From assembly GCA_038025085.1 (NCBI GenBank), contig CM076153.1, positions 12,333,501 to 12,397,500 on the forward strand: a stretch of DNA of 64,000 nucleotides, written 5' to 3'. The notes beneath the pieces are model-generated. The model saw only the letters and a program-made list of their open reading frames with translations, made no database searches and was not told the DNA's origin. The position numbers were made by a program, and so were the translations under genes. This DNA is from Tetragonia tetragonoides. Taxonomy: Eukaryota > Streptophyta > Magnoliopsida > Caryophyllales > Aizoaceae. Positions 22,735 through 35,100 of this stretch are shown piece after piece (the first letter of the stretch is position 1; each line of letters begins with the position of its first letter).

Positions 22735-23113
22735 ACTCAAGCACTCAGTTAATATGGTAATAACAACTAGAACTGTTGCAACTGGAACAGTTTTACAGAT
22801 TGCTATCTAAGCGTGATCTAGGCTAAAAGTCGATCATGGTGTAGATTTTTTGCGTGCATTATATGGTCATGCATGGTGCTAGTACGATCATTGAGTGCGG
22901 ACTTTGAGATTGATGTACTTGCTTGATTGTTTGAGGCTATCAAAATTAAAGGCATGATAACCACAAGCTGGCCTTCTGGTTTGATGAAATCGTCTTGAGC
23001 CTTGACAACCTCTGGAGGAGTTAATCGACGTATAGGTGAGCTAAGCCTCTCACTTGATTGAAGTCATATGGTGCTAAATGGAGATATCCAAATGCATAGA
23101 AAACCATGTCTAT
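22735..23113 (+). other. RTE1 3' UTR and spacer
   Basis: AT-rich sequence after the stop codon, with no other recognisable feature before the MITE at 23116. Confidence 0.5.
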
Positions 23114-23364
23114 TACTCCTTCGTTCCAAATTGATGTACCCATTAGACTTTTTGAGTTAAACTTTACAAATATAGATCATTAATTTGTGAAAAATATATA
23201 GATATTTAAAATCAAAATGCTCTTCTGAAATTTATTTTAGATTATATTTTAAATCAACTTTTTATAATTTTTATATTTGTATAATTAAAGTTATTGATGC
23301 CCAAAGTGTTATCTAGGAGACCGTATAAAATCAAGTGGATACATCAATTGGGACGTACAGAGTA
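23114..23364. mobile_element. Stowaway-type MITE
   Basis: TA dinucleotides flank a 247 bp element (23116-23362). The left end begins CTCCTTCGTTCCAAATTGAT and the right end closes with ATCAATTGGGACGTACAGAG. These form an inverted repeat of about 25 bp with a few mismatches. The interior is AT-rich and non-coding. End sequence, TA duplication and length match the Tc1/mariner-related Stowaway class. Confidence 0.85.
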
Positions 23365-23885
23365 TGTAATAACTATTCTATCGAATCGAATTTCATCCTT
23401 GTGGGAAAATGTTATTCAAGAACTAATCAATTGTTTAAATAGTAATTTTATTTTACAAGGTTTTGGCGAAATGTTTCATCTGAAGAAAATTAGAGGGTAA
23501 ATGAATCTCACACTTGTAAGCTTGTTTGGCTCAATGGAAAATGAATGCAAAGCAAAGAATTGATAGGAAATCAATAATTACCTCAAGTTGTAATTGTGGC
23601 AAATTAGCCCCAAAAGTTAATCTTAATTATCAGAATTTTCCAGCCAATATTTTACAATTGCAACAATGACAAACATTTATTATCTTTCCTTAAGATGGTG
23701 TATGCATGCCAAAGTAGATGCCCCCTAAAAGTGTGTGTGATTCATAATCTTTTTTTTTTTTTTTCAAGTGTGTATGACCCCGTCTTATATTGTCAAACTG
23801 TTTTGGATAGTAGTCTGTGTGGAACAGTAGAAATTAGTTAGATGCAATCGTTAATTTTGGGTAATTATATTATCAATCATCACTT

Positions 23886-23959
23886 GGTCCTGTAGCTCAG
23901 TTGGTTAGAGCGTTGGTCTTATGAGCCGAAGGTCGCGAGTTCGAGCCTCGCCAGAACCA
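23886..23959 (+). tRNA. tRNA with anticodon TAT (Ile, AUA codon), intronless
   Basis: A full cloverleaf can be drawn in 74 nt. The acceptor is GGTCCTG against CAGAACC, with one C-A mismatch at pair 4. The D arm is GCTC/GAGC with A box TAGCTCAGTTGG. The anticodon stem TTGGT/GCCGA encloses loop CTTATGA. The T arm is GCGAG/CTCGC with B box GTTCGAGCC. The loop gives anticodon TAT and a G at position 37. That G is unusual, because tRNAs reading ANN codons normally have A37. Plant nuclear tRNA-Ile(UAU) genes usually have an intron, but this one has none. It may be a variant or a pseudogene. A T-run follows. Confidence 0.8.
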
Positions 23960-23969
23960 AGTTTAAATG

Positions 23970-23979
23970 TTTTTTTTTT
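23970..23979 (+). terminator. RNA polymerase III terminator
   Basis: Ten T's lie 11 bp after the tRNA 3' end. This is the expected Pol III stop signal. Confidence 0.8.
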
Positions 23980-24804
23980 CTTTTTGCATTGGTGTGTGTT
24001 CTAATAGCTGCATGTTTTGATGTAACTGGCTCAAGTATTCTTATTCTAATTCTCAAAGAGAGAAACCTCTAACAATACTCTGAAATGCATGTATTTGGTA
24101 TCAGTGAAGCCAAGGATGAGCCTTTTCGACAAACCGGAAAGGCATACAATGTTTTCAGCATCGAGTTAAGACCTCACTGTCAGCTCTGGCCTTTGTGGAT
24201 TCCATATGCAAACCACACACGTTCTGTCGTAAATTTATTAGAGATTCGGAGAATATCTCAAGCCCGTCCCAGATTGCACAAGATAACGCAAATGTTAAAC
24301 CTTGTCAAACACGAGACATTAGTGTTCAGATACCAACTTATCAATGTAGTTCATCTGATTCGCATCTTCAGCCTATAGGAACATTGAACAACTGTTTCAA
24401 CAAATATAAGCAATTCTGTAACTTACAGCCCCCATATGTTTCGTGTATTTGTTTGTTTGCCCTCGAGCAGTTTCTTACACAAGACCAAGTTTACGTTGGT
24501 CAAGGCATTTCCTGTCATAACAATTAGTTTCGTACATTGTTGGTTGATTACAGTCCATTTTGAAGAGAAAAGTTCCATCTGGCATTTGGGGCTACTCCTA
24601 CCGAGGATTATATGCTGATGACAAATCTCTAGATCTGCCCCATCATTATTCTAGCGACAGCTTTTCAGGATCTTCAAGTGCAGCCTGTTGCGTATTCATG
24701 CAGACAATCAGTTCTTAAGCAACTGTTAAATGGTTGACATGATCTTCTCGACCAATACAATTCCCGAGGCCAACTTATATTCAGTTTAGCTTCTATTTGC
24801 ACGT
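23980..24804. other. spacer and 3' UTR of the minus-strand gene
   Basis: Open frames of about 100 codons on the plus strand (24085-24527) overlap one another in different frames and have no recognisable domain. The right part is probably the 3' UTR of the gene ending at 24805. Confidence 0.4.
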
Positions 24805-27800
24805 CTATGCTCCATATTTGGGTGCCTTCCACAGCTTAAACGCTACCTCGTATAGAAACCTATCTGCTGGAATTACAAGGTTTCCACTGTGCTGCAATGA
24901 TGGCAAAGATAAAACCATATTAGGATCTTCGTCGCCTTCTTTTCCAGTTCTAATATTCTTTTAGCAGCTAAAAATGGACACGTGGTTCTTTTTTCTGAGC
25001 AAAGAACATCTAAAAACAGACTCTAATGCAAAACTTTAATCTTTGCAATGATGGCAAAGATTAAACCATATTAGGATCTTCGTCGCCTTCTTTTCCAATT
25101 CTAATTTTCTTTAGCAGCTAAAGATGGACACGTGGTACTTTTTTCTGAACAAAGAACATCTAAAAACAGACTCTAATGCAAAAGTTATCGGAATCATACC
25201 TTTCTGAATTCTTTGAAGGAGAACTCCTCTGCGATATCCTTGCGAGTCACAGCGTCCTGCCATTGTGCTATCAACATTGGGCAATGGTGTCTGTAGATAA
25301 CAAATTAGTACATGGAGAAGTGAAAGTTTGTGTTTGGTATCTAAGGGCAATCAACAGAACCATTACCTAAAGCCATTCCTTAAATTCACTCCTTTAAGGG
25401 TATAGCTTTGACGTGGGAAGAGCAGTGAGAGATCAGAGTTATGTCCATCACTCAAAGACACAAGTGATAAGTTTGAATCATTCTCCATGGCAGTCCCAAA
25501 GCTCATGACAAGTGATAAATGCAAACGGGATCGAACTTCAGACCCAGGTTGCGATAACTGCAGTATCTTACCAACCAAGCTGTTGGCACACTCAAGATCA
25601 TTCTGCCCATTTTCTTTTATATGTGCCCCAATATGAACAAAGACTAGATCAAAATAGTCTGTATCTAAAGCCTTTCCATCTTGAAATCCAAGCAACTTCA
25701 GCAACTCACAGGCTGCATCATCACTTGATTGCCCATCTCTAAGCTTGTCAAATTCCACAGCAGTAAAACCAAGCTTCTCTCCAAAACATTTGACAGCTGG
25801 AGTATTAGTGACTATGGCAGCTTTCATTCCCATGAACCTATCAGAGGACCACTCAGAATTTTTATATGCTTCTATAAAGCATCATTATTTGTGAACTATT
25901 ATGACCCAGTTATGATTCCAATTATACCTTTCTGCCATAGTAGGAACTTGCTCTGAAGTTTTTGATTGAGGACCCTTCTCTCCATTCTGAACCCAGAAAG
26001 CAACTGTTAGCATGTCAAAACTTTATAGTGCGTCAAATCACTGCTTGTACAACTATATAGCACCTACAGCATTGGGCAAAGCTTCACTTGCATCCAGTAG
26101 CTGTGCCAATTCTCCGATAAGCTTTTCTTCTTCTGCCTCTGCCATCGAACATGGGAAGTAAGAACAGAACCAGATAAAGGTGCACTTCACCCGATTACAT
26201 GCTCGTTAAGAGACCTAAAAAATGTACACTGAAATATTTCTGTCCTTAAGTGCATGTGATACTACATATGAATATTAAAATGTATACCACATATATGTTT
26301 GTAATGTAATAAAAGTTTCACACCATCCCCTCTAAGTATCTGACTATCTGGGTGTACCGCTATCCAAGAAAAACAAGTTTACTGTCCTTCAAAGTAGACC
26401 TTTGGTGGATAGAATGCTTGCTAGAGTTAAGTCTTGGACTGCAAAATTCCTCTCCAATGTTGATTGGTATATAACTACATATTATTTAGCCTCCAAAATT
26501 ACTTGATACAGATGTTTCTCATCCCTAAGAGGTGATGAAGCTTGTGGAAGCTATCTACAGAACATTCATATGGACAGGGAAAGCTGGTTTACATTTTCTG
26601 TTGTTTGTGGAGGTCAAATATGTCTCAGAGAGTCAGGGTGCAAGGAGAGCTGAACGAAATTTGGATTCTTGGCAGCACGGCAAAGCTCTCTACAAAGAAG
26701 ATTTACACACAGCTCAAACGCAGCTTTCAGAAAGTTGACTTGAAGAGATTAATATGCAACAACGTGGGACTGCTTAAGGAAGTCTTTATATGTGGTTTGT
26801 ACTTCAGGAAAGATCAAGCATGGCCGATAGAACTTGAATACGGGGAATCGATTGTAATGTGAACTGTGATGTGTGTAACTCAGATAACGAGTCACACAGT
26901 CATCTATTCTTTTATCAAGTCTTTAGCCAATCTGATCTAAATTTCTCAACTGCGTGGAGAAGGGCAACTGCAAATATGAGTGGCAGTCTCCAAAAGCACA
27001 GGGTTGTACTCGAATTACTCTTGCAGCAACAAATGGACACTATCTGGCTGAAGAAAAACCAGAACTTTCAACAAATGCAGCAAACCAAACCAATAAGTGT
27101 CAACAGAGATTGTCTTACAAGTACTGTCTGGGCGCTGTCCAATTCATTGAGTGATAGAATAGCGGAACTTAATAAAATATCTTAGGGTATATAATGTGAA
27201 TGAAACAATATGGGATCACTGAGTGTTTATGCATGCTAGACCTTGGACATGATGTGGGGAGCTTGACCAACCCTTCCTAGAAGATAGGGCTTTCCTCTCT
27301 CTGATGCAGAGAAATGGTGCAGTTTTACTGAAAGCTGCCCTCTTATGCACTTAATTTCATGTGGTATCTTGATTCTTGATTACAAAACGAAGATTTCATG
27401 TGACAGGAAAGACTGAAATTGGGACAGATACTTTGTGCAGTAAATCATACATCCGGATAATGGATATGTCCACTAGTCAGAAGAAGTCACAGGATGTTAA
27501 GCCCAAGAAGAAAAGAACGGCGTAGAAATCAAGTTACAATTTACAATAACACAATGTCCAATCATAGTGGTAAGAGAAACACAGGTTCACAAGGTGAATC
27601 GGGGTCAAAAACTATGCTATCGAACTCCATTCAAACTTAACAGTTAACATATAAATCCCATCACAGTAAAGTAATGATTAGCACTATATTCGTCGAACAT
27701 TATCTAGTCGTTGATCATAATAAAACACCATTCCGAAGCATTCCGGAGCCCTAAGGTTAGAATAGGCAATCCCACAATCATGAAGCCAAATGGTACCATC

Positions 27801-28548
27801 CTAATTCCTAAACAAGCTAACAAAGGTATTCAAAGACAATGTCTCACCATAAACCAAAGATGAAGTCAATGTTACATTGCCAAGGCCCTAATAAACATAA
27901 TTACTTAACTCCATTGCTCTTGACCCACGATGATACTGGAAATTGTTCTTAATCTATAGATCACAAGTACAGCTAATTTTCATCCCCTCTCTTACTCGCC
28001 CATGCCAATATTAGAATTTCTTTTGTCAGCCTCACCGTCTTTAGAATAGAACAAATAAAAAGCACTAGAAGCAGTCAATAAATCTCAGTTAAAATACCAT
28101 CAAAAGTTGCAAAATCACCAAAATACACTAATCAAATTCTAACCCAGAAGTAAATGATTGCACCCCAAAATCATTGGCCTCAATCTGTATGATAAAACTT
28201 TTCATTTCCTGATTTCCCCAACAAAACCCAGAAAACAGATGGGTTCGAATTTGATTAATTTGCATTGAAATATAACACAAGATGACCATAAAATCAAAAA
28301 GCAACGCTTTTGAATACTGGGTATTGAAGTTGACAGCAAAATGCATAAAGTTCAATTCTTTTTAATTATTTATGTATTTATCTTTATTTTGAAGGAGGCT
28401 AACCTGGGGTGGGAGAGGCATAATCGAGGGCCAATAAGCCAGAGCAACCTCGTGATGTGACTGCGTGAATGTGAGAGTGAGAAGGTGTGATCAGAGGGGC
28501 TAACCCATAACCGTACAGTACCAGTGCTCTGCTTGGTTTGTCCGCCAT
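24805..28548 (-). CDS. plant-conserved protein of unknown function, 307 aa, six exons
   Basis: The exons on the minus strand are 28548-28404, 26138-26068, 25986-25928, 25837-25367, 25290-25200 and 24891-24805 (TAG). All junctions are GT-AG and in phase. The protein starts MADKPSRALVLYGYGLAP and ends KLWKAPKYGA. Other marks are RFMGMKAAIVTNTPAVKCFG, FDLVFVHIGAH, QPGSEVRSRLHLSLVMSFG, DLSLLFPRQSY, HHCPMLIAQWQ and NLVIPADRFLYEVAFKLW. The wording matches a single-copy-like family I recall from plant proteomes, but I know no proven function. The start (LVLYGYGL..., then a GCSGLLAL stretch) and FDLVFVHIGAH recall the alkaline-phosphatase/phosphoglycerate-mutase fold. That is only an inference, and the usual metal ligands are not obvious. 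A GA-rich leader precedes the ATG. Intron 1 holds a LINE fragment on the opposite strand. Confidence 0.8.
24894..25188. repeat. 151 bp tandem duplication in the last intron
   Basis: The block from GCAATGATGGCAAAGAT to ACTCTAATGCAAAA occurs at 24894-25033 and again from 25045 to about 25186, with roughly 95% identity. The left copy overlaps the acceptor of the last exon. The right copy lacks a working AG there (CATTGCAAAG on the minus strand). Confidence 0.9.
26335..27185 (+). mobile_element. LINE ORF2 C-terminal remnant
   Basis: Shifting frames spell the end of a plant L1 ORF2. A LGVPLS-KKNKFTVLQ-like stretch at 26350-26400 is followed by RPLVDRMLARVKSWTAKFLS, then VMKLVEAIYRTFIWTG at 26534-26580. 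STKKIYTQLKR follows near 26690. A CDVC...SHSHLFF zinc-finger (zf-RVT) block lies at 26864-26905. Frameshifts and missing blocks show it is dead. It lies in intron 1 of the minus-strand unknown gene, in the opposite orientation. Confidence 0.75.
27186..28403 (-). other. remainder of intron 1 of the unknown gene
   Basis: Non-coding AT-rich sequence. I see no further gene or element. Confidence 0.5.
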
Positions 28549-28720
28549 TTTCTCTGCTTATGAGAGAGAGTGAGAGAGAGGAGAGAGAGGAGAGAGAGGG
28601 GTGATGTGAACGTTTAGGAAGGGTGCACTAGCACGAACGAGAACGACTGAACGAGTTAGCAGCGTAGGATTTGCCCAGAGAATCAACTTTCTATGTCGTG
28701 TCGTGTCGTGTTGTTGAGAA
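28549..28720 (-). promoter_or_regulatory. GA-rich leader and GTGTC microsatellite upstream of the unknown gene
   Basis: GAGAGAGTGAGAGAGAGGAG-type repeats at about 28560-28605 lie just before the ATG and would read as CT repeats in the 5' UTR, as is common in plant leaders. A short GTCGT microsatellite follows at about 28695-28712. Confidence 0.6.
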
Positions 28721-28825
28721 CTTGAGATGGGTAGGATTTAGAATTTTAGATCGATGAAACTGGTGGATCCAACGGTTTACAGATTTGGTCACTTCGGCTT
28801 CGGATTGGTTACATATTTGATTTGG

Positions 28826-28921
28826 GGTCAAGTTCAGTTTTAAGTTCATTTTTCGACTTGTACCGGGTTGAGAAAATTTTGTCAGAACCCTGAAAAACGG
28901 GTCGAATTTTGATAGCTCTAA
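28826..28921. mobile_element. possible fragment of the AGCTCTA-ended MITE family
   Basis: The stretch contains CGGGTCGAATTTTGATAGCTC and ends in TA, like the right end of the MITE at 56841-57432 (GGATTTTGTCAGCTCTA). The left end was not found. Confidence 0.3.
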
Positions 28922-29048
28922 TAACATAGATGGTCAATTCCCACAATAATTTGAGCTCGAATCTCATACCTATTAGATTCAGATCAAAATATACTCCGAA
29001 ATGAGATGCATTTATAATTTGTTTAGAACATATGAGTAAGAGTGTTAA

Positions 29049-31965
29049 GTTATTGTAACACCCCGAATTTCCGTCCAATTTAAAATCATTTAAAATCACG
29101 AGTTGCAGCGGAAAAACTCTGGAAATTCGAAGCGTTACCGCCGTATTTAATGTTCAAATCAAATACCAGGCTAGAAAGGAAAAACAGGTGCTAGAAACCT
29201 CAACTCACATACTAGATAATTAAATAATAACTATCTTTTTCAACTAACTTAAAAACAATTAATCCAACTGAAATAAAAGTATTAAACTTATTAATTCTCA
29301 TGCAAGAGAATTAATCTTCTTACTATATAAAATCCCAATAATAACAAAGTTCCAACTAAACAACAAAATAAATGTTTTTAGAAGATATACTATCTTCTTG
29401 GTACGCCTTCCCTTGCTCAACTCCTCGAGCTACAATCCTATCAATCTACTCCCCCATATAGACAAATTCCATATCGGTTCATCATAGGCCCACCATTGAA
29501 GAGAAATGGACAACAAACACAAGTAAAAAGAAAAACAACTAATCAGCGATGCTGAGTAATTCATAACCACATAATCCATCTCAATCTCCAAAATTAAGTT
29601 CACATGCTTAATCAATAACAACAATAATCATGCTTTAAGAAAAGTAAGACAACATGCTTTAACTTAAAGACACAATAATCACCAAATAATAAATCTCATT
29701 ATTTATTATTATCCTTTAGCCAAGCTCGTTAGAGAGAAGAGAATCGCAAGAATTGTCAAACCAACCGCAGTCGATTCAATAGGATCTTAGTCCCATGCAC
29801 AGTGGCAAAAGAGGGATCAACCGTCCCGGAGTATAGATGACTCCCGAAGTACTTCTAGATGTTCCTAAGTATGCATACCCTCTCTCAACCCTTAGGTTTA
29901 CAAGAAGAACAGTTTCATCCACAAAACTTCACTTGCCCAATCATCATATATGGATACAAGCTTTAACTAAATACATTGAGGTCATAACCAATGGAACCAC
30001 TCAACATACCAAATGACAAATTCTCATTCGCATCCTTTGGTGGATCTCTCACACAAAGAAGTCTTAACTCTCAATTCAATTTAATATGGTGATCACATAA
30101 CAGGTAATACACATAATCTTGGCACTCAAGTAACACGATATGGTTACAATTTCCGATGGCATTTTACATGAAAGGGCATCTAGGCCTTAATTCAAAACCA
30201 CCTAATCAATAGTCAAAGTTCATATCAACTTATTGAAGTAACATGCTTCTAACATGATTCCACATGCTTACTAACATGATACAAAATAGCGTTTTCGAGC
30301 TATATCCAATTGAACAATTATTAACATAATTTTCGTTCAATAACCAATAATAAAAACATGCATCTCCTCACATGAATATTAATCAAGTAGACATTGCTAC
30401 ACAAGTGAATTTCCAACATTATACATGCATTCACTATCATATAATTCTATACGAATCATCACAAGGAAATAAACATCGATTATCCCTTCTCAAATATTCA
30501 CAAGTCCAAATAAGAATTCACACTCCTAATTCAATACTAGACAATGAATACAAATCCCAACCAATATGAATTATGACAAAGAGATTACATAATTCATAGA
30601 GACATGAATTACGACAAAGGAATTTCATAATTCATCAAGACATGAATTACCTTTAGCAATAGGCAATCACACAATCAATAAACGTAAGCTCCTTACGTTT
30701 AAGCGCGGTCAACGAGTCCTAACAAATCCACAATGTAACAATAGTCAATACCTTGACTTCTAAACCACTTTATTAAACTTTAAAAATGATTTAGTACCCT
30801 TAATTTAATTAATTAAGTTGCTGGAATTTTCAGTTACTCATGCATGCTCAAAGTTTCCAAAAACGAATTCGCATAAACAAAATAGGAAACTTTCCAAAAC
30901 CCTAAACAAGTCAACTAGTCAACACTCAAACCACATCACCATCACCACCCATCACCACCGCTGTCTCCCTGCCAGCGGTGGCTGGTGGCGCCGGGCAGCC
31001 GCCGCTGCTGGCCGCACGGCCAGCAGCCCGGCGCTGCCGGCTGCTGCAGCACGGCAGGGTGCTACCATGTGCAGCACACGGCCCTGCCGTGATGCACCCG
31101 AACCAAAACCCTTTTTTTTTTTTTTGTTAAACAAATTTAACAAACCCTAATCTAATCAAATCCATAATTTAATTAGATTACAAAGATCTAACCTTTTTCA
31201 TTCAAACTTGATCCAATTCAATAAAAACCACAAATCAAACCCTAATCATGATTCTATCATGCAAATTGAATATAATCTAACAAACCCTAGATAATACTAA
31301 ATTAGGGTTTATCATACAAAACTAGGGTTCATGAAAACATACTTGAATCGAATAAAAAACGTTTAATAATCAAAGGAAATCAATTTAGAATACTTACTTG
31401 AAAATTCAAAGAATTAAAATTGAACAAGATGGATTGTGAAAAGTGATGAACTTTCTCCTCCTTTTTGCCCTAGGAATTTCGGCCGTGTGAGTGGAGAGAG
31501 AGAGAGACGTTTTGTTTTTTTTTTTTTTTTTTTTTTTGTTTGGTAAAGAATCAGTTATGTGAGGAAGTTGAGTATATTTAGGAACCCCCAAATCTACTCC
31601 TTCTTCACTAAACTGCTTCTTTCCTAAAAATTCTCCTTAATTCCCTCCACTTACCAAATATTTTAGGAACTAAATTTTGAAAATAAGATCAGCAAAATTG
31701 ATCCCTATTTTCGGCTAGGGTGGCCGAAAATAAGGCCCATTGGTGCCTTATAATTTTCGGCCACTTCCGTAAATTAGAGAGCCCAATCTCTTTTTTTTAT
31801 TTTGGCCCAATTATAATTTAATTAGGTCCAAAACTAAAACCCAATATTAATTAGGCACTCAAAACATTTATGAGCCCAATTAAATATTTTAAATACGAAT
31901 TTGCATTTTCTTTTTAAGTAATTATTATTCTAAAATGAATAAAAATTACGGGGTATTACAGTTAT
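29049..31965. mobile_element. probable 2.9 kb solo LTR with 5 bp target-site duplication
   Basis: The element at 29054-31960 begins TGTAACACCCCGAATTTC and ends TTACGGGGTATTACA. These TG...CA termini form an inverted repeat and are flanked by GTTAT on both sides (29049-29053, 31961-31965). There is no gag, protease or polymerase frame. This form fits a single LTR left by LTR-LTR recombination in a Ty3-type element. Within it is a GC-rich patch at about 30958-31095, a poly-T run at about 31510-31536 and a short tandem repeat at 30565-30650. Confidence 0.75.
30565..30651. repeat. 39 bp tandem repeat inside the solo LTR
   Basis: ATGAATTAYGACAAAG begins at 30565 and 30604, with a third partial start (ATGAATTACC) at 30642. 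Each copy also carries a CATAATTCAT block. Confidence 0.8.
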
Positions 31966-32104
31966 GCTCCCACGTCATCAAAGAGCAAAGAGTGATGCCA
32001 CAATTAAAATGAGATGTGCCACCTAAGAAAAAAAAAATAGGACGCGCCACCTAAGCAAACTCAATAAACTAAAAGTTTATCAAAATTTTCATAAAAGATA
32101 ATTA

Positions 32105-35100
32105 TATCACCTATGCATTTGGTGTTCTGGCTCTTACACTAGTGTCCCGTAAAACGTCCTTCCAAGCCTATTAGGAGACGGCTAAGCGACCCCAACGGTC
32201 ACCCATGTCCTCTATGGGTGTTCCATGCGATGTGGTGCGAAAATATTCGCCTTCGTTTCGGGGGCCCCCGGAAGACCCAAAAACGTGAAATTATAGCTTT
32301 CTTTTTCGGCTTCCTAGACCCCGGGTGTCATTTTTGCAAAAACTTCTCTGGGGGGTCTATCATGACTCTAGAGCACTCTCGATGCCCCTGGAGGGACATC
32401 CGGATCCCCGAACTTTGATACCCCCTATGCATTTAGTGTTCCTACTCTTAGACCAGTGTCCCATAAAACGTCATTCCAAGCATATCAGGGACCGGATAAG
32501 CGACTCTGAGGGCCTCCCATGTGCCCTAAGGGTGTTCCGTGCGAGGGCTTCCCATGTCCTCTATGGGTATTCCGTGCTATGTGGTGCAAAAATATCCACC
32601 TTCGTTCTGGGGCCTCCCGGAAGCTCAAAAAACATGGATTATAGCCTTTGTTTTCGGCTTCCCGGACCCCGAGTGACATTTTTTCCCAAACTTCTGCGAG
32701 GGGTCTATCATGAACCTAAAGGACCCTCGGGGAGATCTGGGTCCCCGAATTTTGATATCACCCATGCCTTTGGTATTCCGACTATTACACCAGTGTCCCG
32801 TAAAACGTCATTCCAAGCCTATCAGGGACCGGATAAGCGACCACGAGGGCCTCCCATATCCCCTAGGGTTTTCCCATGCATTGTAGTGCGAAAATATCTA
32901 CCTTCATTCCGCGGCTCCTCGTAATCCCAAAAAACGTGGATTATAGCCTTTGTTTTGGCTTCCCGGGTGTCATTTTTGCCCAAACTTTTCCAGGGGTCTA
33001 TCATGACCTTAGAGTACCGTCGGTGCCTCGGGAGGAACATCCGGATCCCCAAACTTCGATATCACCCATGCCCTTTGGTGTTCTGGTTCGTACACTAGTG
33101 TCCAGTAAAACAACCTTCCAAGCCTATCAAGGATGGGAGAGAAGTGACCCCGAGGGCCTCCCATGTCCTCTAGGGATGTTCCATGCAATGTGGTGCGAAA
33201 ATATCCAACTTTTTTACGGGGCATCCCGCAAGCCCAGAAAAAAGTGGATTATAACCTTCGTTTTCGGCTTCCCGAACCCCGACTGTCATTTTTGCCCAAA
33301 CTTCTCCGAGGGGTCTATCATAACCCTAGATCACCCTCGGTGCTCCGGGAAGGACATCCGGATCTCCGAACTTTGCTATCCGCCATGTTTTTGGTGTTCC
33401 GACTCTTAGACAAGTGTCCCACAAAACGCTCTTCTAAACCTATCAGGGACCATATAAGGGACCCCGAGTGTCTCCCATGGCCCCTAGGATTGTTCTATGC
33501 GATGTGGTGTGAAAGTACACACCTTCGTTCTGGAACCTCCCGAAAGCCCAAAAAACGTGGATTATAGCCTTCGTTTTCGGCTTCCCGGGGCCCGAGTATA
33601 ATTTTTTTTTCTAAACTTTTTTGGGAGGTCTATCTTGACCCTAGAGTACCCTCGGTGCCCCAGGAGGTATATCCGAATCCCCGAACTTTGATATACCCAT
33701 GCCTCTGGTGTTTTGGCTCTTACACAAGTGTCCCGTAAAACGCTCTTCCAAGCCTATCAGAGACTGGGCGACCCTGAGGGCCTCCTATGTCCCCTAGGAG
33801 TGTTCCGTGCGATGTGGTGCAAAAATATTTACCTTCGTTTCGCGACCTCCCGGAAGCCCAAAAGACGGGATTATAGCCTTCGTTTTTGGCTTCCCGGCCC
33901 CAGGTGTCATTTTTGCCAAAACTTCTCCGGCAGGTCTAGCATGAACCTAGATGACCCTCGGTGCCCCTGGAGGGACATCTAAATCCCCGAACTTCGATAT
34001 CACCCATGCCTTTGGTGTTCTAGCTCTTACATCACTGTCCCGTAAAATGCCCTTCTAAGCCTATTAGGGACCGGATAAGCGACCCCGAGGGCCTCCCATG
34101 TCCTCTAGGGGTGTTTCGTGCAATGTAATGCAAAAATATCCACCTTCGTTCCTGTGCCTCCCACTAACAAAAAAAAAAGTGGATTATAACATTCGTTTTT
34201 GGCTTCCCGGGCCCCGCTTGAAATTTTTGCCCAAAATTCTCTGGGGGGTCTATGATGACCCTAGATCACCCTCGGTGCTCCAAAAGGGACATTCGTATCC
34301 CCTAACTTTTGATATCCCCTATGATTTTGGTGTTCCGACTCTTAGACAAGTGTCCCGTAAAACGCCTTTCCAAACCTATCAAGGACCGAATAAGCGACCT
34401 CAATTGTCTCTCACGTCTCTAAGGGGTGTTCCGTGCAAAGTAATGTGAACATATCCACCTTCATTCTAGGGCCTCCCGGAAGCCTAAAAAAACGTGGATT
34501 TTAGCATTCGTTTTCATCTTCTCGGGGCACGGGTATAATTATTGCATAAACTTCTCCGGGGGAGGTCTATCATGACCTTAGAGTACCCTCGGTGCCGCAC
34601 GCGGGAGTGTTATCTGGATCCCCAAACTTCGATACACCCATGCCTTTGGTGTTTTGACTCTTACAAAAGTGTCCCGTAAAACACTTGTCCAAGCATATCA
34701 GGGACTGGATAAGCGACCCTAAGGCCCACTAAAACCGTGGATTAGCCTTCGTTTTCGGCTTCCCAGGACCCGGGTGTCATTTTTTTCCAAACTTTTCTGG
34801 TGGGTTTATCATGACCCAAGAGCACCCTCGGTGTCCCGGGAGGGACATCCGAATCCCCAAACTTCGATATCACTCATGTCTTTGGTGTTCCAACTCTTGC
34901 ACCAGTGTCCCGTAAAACGCCCTTCCGATTGCACCCTCAGGAATCGGATAAGCGACCCCGAGGGCCTCACATGTCCTCTAGGCACGTTCCGGAGCCTTCG
35001 TTTTTGGCTTCCGTGGGCACGGGTATCAGTTCTGTCCAACCATTTTCGGGGAGTCTATCATGGCACTAGAGGACTCTCGGTGCCTCTAGGAGGGTCATCC

